A stretch of 64,000 bases of DNA. Source: Saururus chinensis (taxonomy: Eukaryota; Streptophyta; Magnoliopsida; Piperales; Saururaceae). The notes beneath the pieces are model-generated. The model saw only the letters and a list, made by a program, of their open reading frames with translations. It ran no database searches and was not told the DNA's origin. The position numbers and the translations under genes were made by a program. Of the stretch, positions 25,066-37,500 are shown piece after piece (position 1 is the stretch's first letter; every line of letters starts with the position of its first letter). The stretch lies in NCBI GenBank assembly GCA_035235625.1, contig CP141140.1:38869351-38933350 (forward strand), in the 5' to 3' direction.

Positions 25066-25221
25066 TCAACGGGATAAATATAAAAAGAGACAAAAAATAC
25101 AAAGACTCATGGTAAAGGCAAAGTTTTCACCAGCTGTAGCAAGGTGGGAGGAGAGAGAAATGGGGGAGGCGACCTCTTTGTGCGGCTTCTTGGAGCAGGG
25201 GAAGAAGGTGGCCTTACCCAT
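25066..25221 (-). CDS. Short hypothetical ORF or orphan first exon
   Basis: Starting at the ATG at 25221-25219, the minus strand reads MGKATFFPCSKKPHKEVASP and continues to a stop at 25066 (51 residues). A possible splice donor (GTGAAAAC) falls after about 34 residues, so this could be the first exon of a gene whose remainder is lost or not recognised. The frame is more GC-rich than its neighbours. I recognise no family. It may equally be a chance frame. Confidence 0.2.
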   Translation of the reverse strand: MGKATFFPCSKKPHKEVASPISLSSHLATAGENFAFTMSLCIFCLFLYLSR

Positions 25222-25261
25222 TGAAATTACTCCACCCGAGATCAAAAGGTAGAAGATCAAG

Positions 25262-26200
25262 ATGACGAGAGAACACTATTTCGCGTGGAGATAAGCTCCA
25301 ACCCTCAACTCGTGGATCTCGGGTAATCCACAGGTTTAGGAGTAGAAAATTTTGGGTCTCCTTTTCTACACCCTTTTTCCCATTTTTGTACCCTACTTTT
25401 TTTTTTTATGTTTTACCAAATGAAGAAAACAGAAGAATTTTAAATAAAATCTTTTTCTTTCCCTTGCTTTCCCTCAATCCAAATAGAACTTAATAGTTTC
25501 GTTTGACAAAATAAAATTATTACATTGATAATTTAGTTTGGCAAATATTAATAATTTTATTTTGTTCATTTTAAGTTGATAGGTATTTAAAAAAATATTA
25601 TGATAATTTTTTCTCTTCTCTTAAATATGAGTTTTACTATTTAATAAAAATATTATTTTTTAAAATATAGCTCGAGTAATTCTTATGTCGGTCCAGTTTA
25701 ACAAGTAAAAAACTAAAAATCAACTCAAGTTTGTAATTAGCTTATAAAACCTTATTTAATTAAAGTATTATAAATTTTTATAAAAAAATATTTTTTTTAT
25801 AAATAAAGCTAACTTAATAAAATATTAATTCCTGTTTCAATTTATAGATTGTTCGGTTAGGTTAGGTTAAATTTTATAAAAACACAACGTGTGGAGCCCA
25901 ATCAGTGTGAAGTTGAACTTGTAGTAAAAGGAACCAAAGGAAAATAGGCCCAAACATAAAAGTTTTGGAGTTTAGAGCTGCAATTTTCGATTTTGAGCCC
26001 AGTTTTTATTTCCCATGGTCAGGTTATCACGTGAATCAGGCCCATCCCTGGACTTAACTAGAGAGGATGCATGTGGCGACAAATGACTAATAAACATACC
26101 TGATTTGAAAACTGACTATAAAGAAAATAAAGGGCATATCTAGCAATGTGTTTCCACGAGTAAAAAGACCATTTAAACCCATTTGAAAGAGAAATGAACT
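25262..26200. other. AT-rich intergenic spacer
   Basis: No gene or element boundary seen. Poly-T and AT-rich runs dominate; there is a short tandem GGTTA-type motif near 25855-25870. Confidence 0.4.
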
Positions 26201-27936
26201 TCCCTGGTGCAAAACGTCACATCCATACTTTCTAGTTTAAGTCATAGCTTAAATATTTAGTTAGTTTTGATAAAAATTAATTAAAAATTTTTATTTTTGA
26301 ATAGGATTTCTTAAGATTAAAGCTCTTTAATGGGATTTACAATTTTAATAGAGATCAGGGGTTTTTTTTTTAAAAGGTTTTCTTCTTTGAAAGGTCATTA
26401 CTGTAGGTTTCTTTGAGCTTCTAATTCTTCTTAAGGTGTAATTATAATTTATTAAAAATATATAATTTATAATTATTTTAATATTTTTATACATAAAAAA
26501 TATTAGATCTATAATATTTTCGGCTTAGGTAATAATTATATGAAGTTTTAAAAAGTTTAAGTAATTTTTATTAATTTTTAGAAGAATTTCGGATTGGTTT
26601 TGTGAAGTATAAGATGACTTTTTTGATAGTTATATCCTAACCGTTAGATTGTCTATGGGCTGATCTAACTGCCAGCCTTTAGAATAGGATGACAAGCTGT
26701 TCAAGTGGTCAGTTGTTCAAATGGCTTAAATAGTTCTTTATTTTGGATTCACGTTTATGTTTTTGATACTTTTACTTTGAGTTTTGCTCTCATTTATTTT
26801 TTTAAGAATAGACTAATTTTTCATATATTTTCAAAATAATATGTATTAATTTTTTTTTTGAAATACATGTTGTACAACAAAACAACTCTATGTTTCTGTG
26901 TTTAGAATATTTAAGGATAAAAATATATGAGTTTTAGTTCCTTCTTTTTATGATAGATTGATATATATGTTATAAACATGCTGTAAAAAAATTCAAGTTG
27001 TTTAGAGCACAATAAGTGAATAGCATAGTCGTAAATTTTAAGGTTGACGATTCTGGCAAAACTGCATAATCTCATTAATTAAATCATGAAAATTATTTTT
27101 CATACTTATTTTCATATGATATTTATTTATATGTTAATTAATCTTATGATTTAGATATCTGTAAATGTTTACGTTGATTGGAGTTTATTTATTATATTCC
27201 TAAATTATACAAGTTATATGTTATGATTATGCTAAAATATCTACTTAAGTTATTATGGAATAAATAAGTATATGCGTAATTTTAAGTGAGATTTTGATAA
27301 TTTTTTCATATTTACTCCATGATTCTAGTAGATTATAACTATAATGAATTATGAATGTTTGCACATATTACATTAATTATAAATAAAACCATTTCCACAC
27401 GTTTTAGCTCAAATATGAACACAACTATGTATGTATATTTTTACTTATGCTTATATGATTTTATTTGTCACAAATGAACCATATTTCATATTAGGAGCGA
27501 TTAAAGTATGTTTACCTATATTTACAATTATTAAACATTGCTCACATATGTATTATATCGCATGAATCATGAAAATGACTTCTAAGCGAATATTATTCGT
27601 GTTTAACCATGATTAATCAATTGAATGTCATAGTTTTCTAGATTAGCCGCATCAGAGGTTTATCGAATCGGTTTTACATCCAATTGGGCGGGTTTTTACG
27701 CCCACTAGACAGGGTTTTACGTTCCTTTCAGGACGAGTTCCCTCCTCGGGTGAAAAGAGTAGAATGTTATATGAGTTAAATTGATGAGTCTTTCTAGACA
27801 TGAAAATCTAGGTTGGATTGTCCATATATATTGGTTTACAACGGGGTATTTTCCCCGCTAAAGATTCACCCAAACTGCTCTAGTTTTCTTTTTTATGAAT
27901 TTGGACTTTATTATTAGGATTTCCAAGGTGAGTAGG

Positions 27937-29913
27937 TATAATGCCCCAGAAGTTTTAATGTTTATGTTTTGGGCCCATAAGAGAGTTTTAGGGCTTAATA
28001 ACCGTTTTTTTCTAAAAATTGGACCATTTTGAGCTTAATTCATTCGGAGGAATCTTAAAGTATTTAATATGACTCAAAGAGATGAACGTATCGAGCCCAA
28101 GATTGCATCAATCAAACACCGGGATAGTAGGTTATCGCCTTGAGAAGTGTGTCATGGGGGGGGGTCTACTTAAAATTAGCAAGAAAACATACATTTGTGT
28201 AGTCTTGTTTCGAAGGGCTCGTTTATATAAGTCTAACAGTACTAAGAATGCATGAATTCGAGTTTGGGGTAAGGAATTATGCCCATTTAAAATTATAAAT
28301 TTTGTTTTGATTTAAAAACAAAATTTTAAAAAAATTAAATTTACGTCAACATTGCTGACTCCCATGGCGTCAACAGCACTAACACGCTGCTACATGCCAG
28401 CCAAGGCCTGCACTAGTAGGGCCATGGTGACCCATGTCCTACCATTGGGCAGGCCATGGGTGCCATTGATGCGCGTGCGTCAACACTTGGCATGCATCCA
28501 ACAGTTTTGTTTTTCTATAAATTGGGAGGGGGCAGCTTCTATTCACACTATTTTCTCCCCTCTTCCCTTTTGACCTTTGTTCGCTTTAAAGCTTTAAATG
28601 CTCATTTCTAAGCTATTTATTGTCTAATTTCTTCTATTCAAAAATTGTTCCTAGCTAATTTGAGGGCACTGTACATCATAAAGGGGTCCTTTTTCGAGTT
28701 AACTACCATAAAAGGGGGAACGACCTGGGGTAAAGGGAGACTTTGTCCTCCTCTTTCGGGCTGGGAGGAAGAAAACGTCCTAGCTTAAGGGGAGACTCTG
28801 CCCAACACTTTTAAGTTTTGGTTAAGAAGAAGAATTCTTCCCTATGAAAGGGGAGGCTCCATTTATCACTTTTGAGCCTGGAAGGAGATCCTATACCAAC
28901 ATGAAGGGAGGTTCCGCCTGCCACTCTTAAGCCAGGGAATGAGACAAGGCTCCGACTGCCGGCCATTAATCAAGTCAATTTTCAAAAACGAAGTGTAGGT
29001 GGTTTAAACTTTAATTATGTGCTACAATTATATCGTACGATTTTATTTTTTTTTCATAAAAGATTATTTTAAAATATAAGATGATATTTATTAGGAGGCA
29101 GACAAACACTAAAATAATAGTGTATTGTACACCTCTAAAATGGATTTCATTGTGATGCAAACTTTAAATATATTAGTATTATTTGAATGATATTACAATT
29201 GATTTTCATTGAATTTGAAAGGTAGTTATTTGGTATAAAGCCCCAAAACTATCATCGATTTTGGAAGGTAGCTATTTGGTATAAAATCTAAAAGTTATCA
29301 AAGTTATGACTACTAAGTAATTCCTATTAAGGTAGATGGCGCACCCATGAAATGAGATATCGTGAAAAGATTTCTTTCATTTTGATCCTATTGCCCCATG
29401 AGCACGAGTGTATGTCGCTTTGTTATCAGTGACATTCTGTGAATGATTATTTATTTGATTCTGGTTAAGAATGTTTTATCCAATTCTATCTAATTATGTG
29501 AATGATTGTTTATCCGACTTTTTGTATGAGAAGTGTGTTGGATTCTATTAGTTGATAATATTATTTTGAGTCGACTTTTGAATATAAATTATTAGAAAAA
29601 TATTTTATGCATCTTTGATTATATATATTTTATGTTATAGCATGTTAGTAGAATTTAATTCTATCTACTAAGCATCATTATACTCACCACCATGTTGCAG
29701 GTCTCAACAAAGAAAATGATGTTAATAAAGTTTGCATGTAGAATTTCGAAAGATCTACGCTAGGATTTATTTTGTTAATTTTTTTATGCATATTAATTAT
29801 GTACATACACTACTTTAATTTTGTTAGGGCATGTTAAACCTTCTTGTATTTTGTAATTATGTAAATTCATGAATAGTTACTCTTTTGTACCCAGTTGATC
29901 TTGGCCCTCAACA
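27937..29913 (+). mobile_element. Solo LTR, group 2, nested
   Basis: The flanking sequence joins cleanly when compared with the uninterrupted relative near 50820-50850. The duplication is GTAGG (27932-27936) on the left and ATAGG (29914-29918) on the right, one change. The element starts TATAATGCCCC and ends CCCTCAACA, 1977 bp. TATA-like TATAAATTG lies at 28516-28524. GC-rich units with a GGGGAGRYTC core begin at about 28736, 28791, 28852, 28907 and 28955, a spacing near 55 bp. Confidence 0.75.
28735..28965 (+). repeat. Five diverged ~55-bp leader repeats
   Basis: Core GGGAGACTTTG, GGGAGACTCTGCCC, GGGAGGCTCC, GGGAGGTTCCGCC, AAGGCTCCGACTGCC at intervals of 55, 61, 55 and about 48 bp. The same motif on the opposite strand recurs in the LTRs at 37783, 48492 and 62400. 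Confidence 0.65.
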
Positions 29914-30789
29914 ATAGGTCTACTTGTGCTCTGATTAGAATAAACAAGGTTATTTTTTTTATTGTGAGACATTCACCAAATTATTTAGGTATGTGTATAA
30001 ATTATAATGCTGATTGACATAATTTGTGTAAGGACAATGATGCTTACAGTATGCATAATATATATAGAATGATTACACTTGAACATATAGGATGAAATGT
30101 GGTTTGATACACTTGATAATGCAGGGTGAATGTGAATATCGATACCCATACAGGATGTGAATAAATCATGAAATTTGAATGATTATTTAGGGTGTGCATG
30201 TGTGTTATAAATTATAAATGAACATATAATGCACATGTGGTGTGAATGTGTATATAGAATGTGATTTATCTTATCATGTACTGGTGTAGAGAATTGATAC
30301 GTAATGCATATTTAAATTTACTTTCATGAAAATAATGCATGCAGTCTTATCATAACCTTATATCTCGTTTTAAGCTCACCCCTCTTTTGTTGTGATTTTG
30401 TTTTGCGGCTATATGCTATGTCATGCAAGTGCTCCAGATAGTCTTTATGTTGAGTTGGAGGATAAACATGCACCATAAGAGAGGGCTAGATGTTAGGTTA
30501 TTTTAGACTTGGTATATGATATAATGATCTTAGACTTTACTTTATTTCATACTTTGGATATCATATGACGACTTTAGACATGTTGTAGCCTTAGGATTTG
30601 AGACTATATTCAATATAGATGTCGTGGGTGTTATGTTGGACTAAAATGGTTAATGAATATCTTTTATCTTATGTTATTTGTTTTTATACAAATGACACAT
30701 ACTGTATACTTCAATGAGAACCTAGGATAAGTTAGTATTCTACTTCATTGTTTCATAATTAAAGAGTTTTATTTTTTAAATATTATTCT

Positions 30790-30990
30790 TTATGTCGATT
30801 TGAGCATTGAGAAGCATGTCATATAGGGTCTTGTTCAACAAGACTCATCAATATAAGTACAAAGTACCAAGAATCGAGTTCGAAGAAGAGAGTTATGTTA
30901 ATTTAAAATTTTAGAAATAGGTTTAAAGTTCTATTTGAATTTAATTATTCTAAAAAAATTTATTACCAATTTTAATTTTGATTTGATGCT
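30790..30990 (+). repeat. Fragment of a group-2 LTR
   Basis: Resembles 28190-28340 (GTCTTGTTTCGAAGGGCTCG; CGAGTTTGGGGTAAGGAATTA) in the same order: GGTCTTGTTCAACAAGACTC, then CGAGTTCGAAGAAGAGAGTTA. No boundaries defined. Confidence 0.45.
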
Positions 30991-31397
30991 GAATTAATAA
31001 AATTAATTCCAAATATTTTACTTCCATTCCTAAAAACTTCCACACCCTAATAACCCTTTAATAAGGCTCTAAAATTTTACAATACAAATGCACTTATATT
31101 AGAAGTAGCCAATGCCATTTGTAATATGGAAGTATTTTTCGTTGATAACGGAGGATATATAGCACAAAATCTAGAAATTTGAACATGGACCCAAAATTTT
31201 GTCTGAATCCGGCCCATCGGGGAGCACGGCCCAATGGAACCGCGGACCGTCATGCACGGCATGGGTCTAAAGTTCTAACCGCTCAATGTTCAACGTTTTG
31301 GGGACTGAGAGAAGGGCATACACGTCATTTCCTACACGCTCCCACCGCCATGCCCATCAAACCGACTTACAGGCCCGGGCCCGATTGGCCAAACACC

Positions 31398-31405
31398 TAT
31401 ATAAA
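31398..31405 (+). promoter_or_regulatory. TATA box of the small gene at 31458
   Basis: TATATAAA, 53 bp upstream of the chosen ATG, with an ATTGG (inverted CCAAT) at about 31384-31388. The predicted transcription start is near 31430. Confidence 0.55.
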
Positions 31406-31457
31406 GGACGCGCTCTTTCCCTATTTAGCCCTGGCATCAGCCAATCTAAGCCAGCGT

Positions 31458-31853
31458 ATGAACCACGAACAACCACCCCTGCACCCTCCCCCCAAAATGA
31501 CTGATTTTCATGGCAGAAAACCTTGTTTACAGCAAGAAGAAGAGGAAGAAACTGTGTCTTCCATGGCGGAATCGGCTCTGAGTGCAACATGGGCACCCAT
31601 ATCAGAAGAAGAGGAGGCCGAGATAATGGCTGCCCAGCAACTGGTGCAACTCAGCGGTGATTCTGGCGAGCCAACGGAAGAAGAGGAGGAAGAAGTACGG
31701 CCTAAGACGATGACCTCTCCTGCGGTGGTGGCGGACTATCGACAAAGACGCGGAGAAACGGGCGGCCGGCGGAAGAAGAGGTATCTGCCGATAGCCTACG
31801 TTTATGCCAAAACGAGTCCCTTGCAAGTGAATTCCAAGCGTAGGAGGCGATGA
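31458..31853 (+). CDS. Small acidic/basic protein, probable single-exon host gene, unknown function
   Basis: The first ATG downstream of a good TATA box gives 131 residues; ATGs at 31497 and 31563 would give 118 or 96. Visible parts: a proline-rich start, glutamate runs near residues 26-32, then EEEEAEIMAAQQLVQLSGDS, a second glutamate run, and a strongly basic C-terminus with RRKKRYLPIAYVYAKTSPL and a final KRRRR. The basic ends look like nuclear localisation signals. The combination of an AAxQLxQLSG box and a C-terminal RRxRxxPIAxxY box is one I associate with small, poorly characterised plant nuclear-type proteins; this is recall, not a search result. GC content is well above the flanks, as expected for a real gene. 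There is no membrane segment or enzyme motif. I infer a host gene; function unknown. Confidence 0.6.
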   Translation: MNHEQPPLHPPPKMTDFHGRKPCLQQEEEEETVSSMAESALSATWAPISEEEEAEIMAAQQLVQLSGDSGEPTEEEEEEVRPKTMTSPAVVADYRQRRGETGGRRKKRYLPIAYVYAKTSPLQVNSKRRRR

Positions 31854-33065
31854 GTACGTCTTATCGATCTCTTCCTGTACTTCGATAGGAAGAATTAATG
31901 CTTGTCTGTAATTTTTGTACATATTTTTGCTGATGCAATCTTATGGGTCGTTGTTGAATTAAGGTTTGAAGCTTTGAGGTGAATTGTACATTGTGTATTT
32001 TGTGTTTTTCTTATTCTTATTGACTTATTAAATACTTTCGTTCCTAATTATCCACCTGAGCAAGTAATCCCATCTTGCTTTTAGGATAGAGATAAAGAAA
32101 ATCTTGAAGTTACCCTTACTTTCTCATTTTGCCCAAGATACTTATTATTGTAGAATACTTACACCCCACAAAATTGTTATTTACCCCATTTTAAAGATTC
32201 TCTAAAACTTGTCACCACAGCCCACCTGACCTCCTTTTACCATAACATGGCACCTTGCATTCGTTTAAATTAAGCAATAAAATTCTTTGATAGCAGCAGT
32301 AATTATACAGCTTCAAGGGGTATTGTTTGGTAAGCCATTTAAAAAGAAAAGGGTCATGGACTTTCTCTTTATCCCTTCTCATAAGATGGGTTGGAGAGGA
32401 AAAAGACACTTAAAGTTTCTTTTATTTTCTTTTCAAATAACTTGCCAAATAACCCCTAAATTATTACATTGAGAGAAGCTAAAATCAATAGGTAATTGCA
32501 AAAGCTATGATTTATCAAAATGAATGAGGCACAAATAACCCGGCTCATAATTTTAAGAACCTACAACTGGATTGTCTCGATCTGTACCCACTTCATATCC
32601 ATTTCATTCATAAAGAGTTTTGTTCAATTACTTTTGATTTGGTTTTCGTCGTAACTAAAGTTTTAGAACTTACTAAAAAGTTGCCTAGTTCACCATGGGA
32701 GCCGTTTTGAACGGCAATGTTGGTTTGTTTATTATGTTGAATACCCGTCTTTCTACTCCTCCTTTCTCACTTACCCCAAGAAAAGGAAAATCTTAAATCT
32801 CTTTATGTTACCCAACTTTCTTCTTACCCCTCTCCATTCCTTGCCTCTTCTCTAGTGGTGTTGGCACTGGTGTGCCATTAGCATATGCCTTCCCTTCCTT
32901 TCCTTGGCACCGCCCCCGCCACCCGCCAATCCATCCCCAACAACTGGCCCGACCTCCTATTCCACCTCCTCCTTTGGGTTTTAACCTTTTCTATCCCTTT
33001 TTTACACTGAGGTCCCACCTCTCCCTAGCATCTCTACAGAGTGAAGGCTGACGCTAGGGGAGGGA
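31854..33065. other. Intergenic spacer downstream of the small gene
   Basis: The first ~200 bp should hold the 3' UTR of the small gene. The rest is AT-rich with no gene. A C/T-rich stretch lies at about 32810-33010. Confidence 0.4.
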
Positions 33066-33234
33066 GTTCCTACTCCCCAAACAGAAGCTTCCCTTTCCAA
33101 GTGTCTCCGCTGGGCCTATATCCTAGGGGAGGGGGTTCCTACTCCCCAATTAGGGTTAGGGCTTTGGTTCCTACTCCCCAAACTAAAGCTTCCCCTTCCA
33201 AGTGTCTTTGTTGGGCCTGGATCCTAAGGGGTGG
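33066..33234 (+). repeat. Tandem GC-rich repeat, two and a third copies
   Basis: TTCCTACTCCCCAAAC starts a ~67-bp unit at 33066-33133 that recurs at 33168-33234, including AAGTGTCT and TGGGCCT. A partial copy starts at 33136. It is not clearly inside a known element; C-rich leader repeats of nearby LTRs have a similar flavour. Confidence 0.65.
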
Positions 33235-33279
33235 GCATGGTGGTAGAGGCCCATATTGACCTGCTTTAACTGCATTTTT

Positions 33280-33896
33280 TTATAGGCGAGAAACTCACCC
33301 ACCCTCATGATACCCAATTTTTTTTTAAAATACTAATTGATTTTGTGACTTTTTTGGGAAGTTTTTTGGAAAATGATGAGGTTGTTGGCTAGTGTCACGA
33401 AGACAAACTAGTATACACAAATCTACCCCATGATGGCCTGGTTGCTCTACGCGACCAACAGCTAAATTAGTTAGCTTTCACCCAACTTTTCGTATGCCAA
33501 GCACAAGTAAGAGATAGGGAAAAAAGGCTTTGTCCCAAAACCTTTAGTTCAACAATTTATGCCTTTTTTTTATAACGAATAAGGTAAGGCCCTCTACCTT
33601 GCTCCCAAACCCAAGGAACAGCTTTGCACCAACAAAATAATACCCCTTTGGCAAACTCGGCCCCTAGCCAAGCCTCCCTTAGCACTTAATGTCCTCCTAA
33701 ATTGTTTTTATCTATGCTAAATCTCTTCTCAATTAGCCACATGACTCCTATATATAGAGGAGTGCCTGAGAAGCCTAGTACTACTAGAACTCCTCTGTCC
33801 AAATTTGTCACCCAAGTGACCTTGTCCATTACAACTAGGAAATTGGCACATAGTCCTATCCAAAACATATTTCCAAAATCCTAGCTCAGCTAGGAA
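33280..33896 (-). mobile_element. LTR-derived segment, unbounded
   Basis: Shares an AAGGCCCCTACCTTGCTCC-type stretch (near 33590) with 60680-60710, so both are likely copies of one LTR or element family. The repeat is split from its other half by the solo LTR at 33902-36943. Ends not found. Confidence 0.35.
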
Positions 33897-33901
33897 TTAG
33901 C

Positions 33902-36900
33902 TTGCACCCCCCTTTAGGAGTCCCACCTCATCTAACACCCTTTAGGCCTCTTACTCTAGCCTGAAGTCCTCGGCCATCACGCTTCAAGATTTTTAAACTC
34001 ATTTTTATAAATGAGATAGCAAAAATAATTTTTTTTAAATTTTTTCATTAATCATTCGAGAAGTTATCTCGGGGCATGAGCCAACTATTTTTCGAACATA
34101 CGTGTATAAAATTAGAGTACATTAATAATCCAAATCAAATCATATTTTGAATCACACAAGGTCTTACCCGAGTATAGATTAACACTCACATGCCTAAAGT
34201 CATCTACCTTAAAGTAAGAAGATATTAAATATGCCAAATGGCTTAACAACATTGTCCTTGTCGTACATTTAAAGTTGAAAAGTTACTTTAATCCTGCAAG
34301 GAACTTGCATCACGTGGATGTCAAGTATACGGATATACCCAGTAGGATAGTTAAACAAGTAATATATAATAACCATGTACAAAATTGCACTACGTCATCA
34401 CAAAAATCATCAATTGTCATATTCAATAGAAAATATCGTCATCACCACATATAAATGAAGTAGATATAACATCATCAACACCACAACATATAGGTGGAAT
34501 AAGCATAACATTCACATATGTATTTCTTATAATTTCACAAACATAACGTGACTCCCACTCAGAAGTCTCCAACTTCATAAGTGCAAGTCAAATGTTCTCT
34601 ATGACATGGTAGTCATGTCTAGGAGTACAATCTTGTCTCACTAAACTATGAACTACCTATATTTGGATTTTAAGTATTTTAAAGTTTGTCTGCTCTATCC
34701 ATGCTATGAAGCTAAGGCCCACAGGGGCTCATGGACCCAAGTGGTTGAAGTTTCAACTTTCATGATGATAGAAACCTTCACTATTGCGATGTGTGGGACC
34801 AGTCATTTAATGTTCTAGTTCATTTGAACACAATTTCTAGGCTAGGGAAGCTATTTTAGATTACTCCTATTCTCAGAGAGCCGAAAGACCTTAGTCATTT
34901 TTCATACCAATCTTTTCATCTGTGTGTCTAAAGACTCACTTGAGGAGCCAAGGCACTGAGGGTTCCTTCGACCTTAGATATTGAAAGACATCAATCTTGG
35001 GGTGTGATCCAATATAAGGCTATTTACACACAAAGGTACATGCATCCAATTATAATTTATCACATACAATTGCAATTTATGTATCAAATAACATGCTATT
35101 ACTTCTCATAATAATAACCTAACATTCATAACAACCCATGCTAAAAATACCCAAAATTGACTTATTGTTGGTGGATTCATCAATGAGTTGACCAAGTCGC
35201 CAATGACCATTGGTAACTCATTGACACATCAAACCCCTTGCCGACATTGGGTTGACAAGGACAACTGTCCTCATTTGCCCCTCATTGACATGTCAATCTC
35301 ACAGCCAATGAGTCGTCCCTAACACACCGATGTGCTGATGCTCATCTCCCAAAACCAACTTGTTGTCGATAGATTCATTGATGCTTGCCAAGTCATGGAT
35401 GACCATTGGTAACTCATTGACTCGTTGAACCCTCACTGAAAGTAAGATGATAAGGACAACTGTCCTCATCGACAACTCACCTACCGTTGACCTCATTGCT
35501 AGTGACCAGCCAGTAACACATAGATGTGTTGATGCTCATTAATATCAGCATTGTCATCCCCTCCATTACGTCGGTAACATCATAGACGTGTTGATGGGCA
35601 TGACGATGGCCATGAAGAAATAATATAAACTATCTCGACTACCCAAAATTACTCCATATCATATCATGACATATCATAATCATTTATACAAATAACCTTC
35701 CTATAATGATAAATGATGATTCTTATTATCAATTGATCATTAAACATGGTAAAAACATGATATCATAACATAATCATGACAAAATCTTTGAAATTATTCT
35801 TCGCATGCTTTCATATCATGCAAGTAATCAAAACATATATTATGTAATCACTTCAAAACCAAAACATGGAATCAAGGTTTGTAGTCCAACATAAAATCAT
35901 GTTTCCTTAACATTACCATGACATGAATTCATATAGAATCCTATTTTATGCTTTCATATCTAATGATTTCATAATTTAAATCATACATACATATTCTATG
36001 TTAAATCACAGTACAAAGCTAGAAATTCGACCTATTTCATGATATAAAATCCTTTCTCACACACGATGCCAACTAATCTCCATAGAAATATACTCCTTCT
36101 CTTAATTTCTCTTGATTTAGAGAGACCTTGATCTTCTCCTTCTTCATTTAGAGAGGTTTTCCCAAAAGAAATGGTGTCTAAAGGCCTTAAAGTCACTTGT
36201 AAGTAAAAAGGAACAAAATTCTGGTTTAAAACTATCAATCTGGGTGGCTTTTGAGCCAAAATCACAAAACTACCTGAACTATTAGTAAGGTCATCGACGT
36301 GTCTATGAGCTCACCGACTATAACTTCTGGCTACACTAAATCCCAACTTTGGATAGCTATAACTTCCTCATACGAACTCTAATTAATGCGTTCTTAGTAG
36401 CGTTATGAAGATATTTTGTCTAATTTCTAATCCCAAAAATTTTAGACAAAAAATATCCTATATAAAAAGTTATAACCTTAAGAATGACCAAGGGTCAGAT
36501 TGGTAGGCGTCTATAAGTCATGACTACTCATCAGGTTCAACTTCAAACAATCATAAATCCTCCATCCAAACTCCGATTTATGAATTCCTAGATGCGTTTT
36601 GAAGCTATGTATGTCTATTTTATATCTTTAAAGTTTCACGTTTAAATTCAACCCATAGAATAAGTTATTGTACTTAGAATGACCAAAGGTTAATTCACTA
36701 TTTTCCACTGGTACACCTAAATCATCCTTGATGTTTCATATTTCATAACTTCCTCATCTGAGCTTCCATTTGTGCACTCTTAGAAGATCTACCAAGCTCT
36801 TTATGTCTACTTTGTAATAATAGAGTTTCATATCTAAACTCCATCTATAAATGAAGTTATTATACCAAAAAGACTTAAAGGTCAAACTCACTTATATCCA

Positions 36901-36943
36901 TGTGGCTAAGTATAAGGAATTTAGAAAATTCTCGGGTGTTACA
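33902..36943 (-). mobile_element. Solo LTR, group 1, with TTAGC target duplication
   Basis: TTAGC at 33897-33901 and 36944-36948 flanks a 3042-bp unit starting TTGCACCCCCC and ending CTCGGGTGTTACA. Its interior near 34090-34230 is shared with 41800-41990. A two-copy ~196-bp tandem repeat lies at about 35150-35540. The minus orientation is inferred from the position of that repeat cluster compared with related LTRs. No coding region. Confidence 0.65.
35150..35540 (-). repeat. Two-copy ~196-bp tandem repeat inside the LTR
   Basis: GACCATTGGTAACTCATTGAC occurs near 35202 and again near 35400. ACAACTGTCCTCAT and a GATGTGYTGATGCTCAT motif recur at the same spacing. It is rich in TTGAC/GTCAA half-sites and sits where related LTRs carry palindrome clusters. 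Confidence 0.7.
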
Positions 36944-37009
36944 TTAGCTCTTATGAATTTTCCTTACCAAAGTCTTGGCTGTGTTCACCTCTTGCATGAA
37001 ATCCTTGTT

Positions 37010-37500
37010 CCATTAGGATTTGTCCATCTTGAGTAGTCCTTCTTGCATACATCTTTGTAATTATGTTTCCTACTTGCACCATGCCTCTGATCACACTTCT
37101 AGTCATGCTAGGACACTTGTCAATGAATCAACAACCAGCCAAGTCTTCTTCATCGTGCATGTCAGCCATCCATCTTGTGCAAACCTGTTGTTCACAAGTT
37201 CGGGTGTGGATGCTTGCATGTGACCATGAATCCATCATAACATCCGTCTCCTACTCCAATAGGAGTCTTCCACATCCATCCAACGTGCATAGGACTCCCC
37301 CTATGCTGATTGGGCCTAGCTTGTCATTGAGTCCCACTTCGAGTAGGACCGGAAAATCTATTTGCCAATGTTCCATCGTTGCTAAAACTTTGCATACTCT
37401 CCCCAAAGCCTGTGTACCTTGGCTGTCCGCATGCCAAGGCTAAGAAGTTGTCTAACCCCTCTGCTTATTCAATGGATAAGGGTCTAACAAGCATCCCCCA
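37010..37500 (-). mobile_element. gypsy gag fragment, copy 1
   Basis: Homologous base by base with 40060-40500 (CGTTGCTAAAACTTTGCATACT-like region, AATCAACAACCA region) and partly with 62030-62260. The second copy contains a zinc-knuckle-like segment, so all three probably derive from the gag part of one gypsy family. Broken. Confidence 0.45.

Larger units (their letters stand above)
26200..30760 (+). mobile_element. Degenerate group-1 LTR with a nested group-2 solo LTR
   Basis: The stretches at 27605-27935 and 29920-30480 align with 50530-50870 and 50840-51390 of the solo LTR at 49049-51656: for example the AATCAATTG..ATGCCATAG region, the repeated ACGCCC/GTTTTACG segment, and AAGCTCACCCCTCTTTTGTT. 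Both ends are approximate because no target duplication was found. It is older and more decayed than the other group-1 copies and is interrupted at 27937-29913. Confidence 0.6.

Noticed and set aside
31179-31457. Upstream part of the open frame of the small gene
   Set aside because: It opens with TTG and lies upstream of or across the TATA box, so it is unlikely to be translated in this gene.
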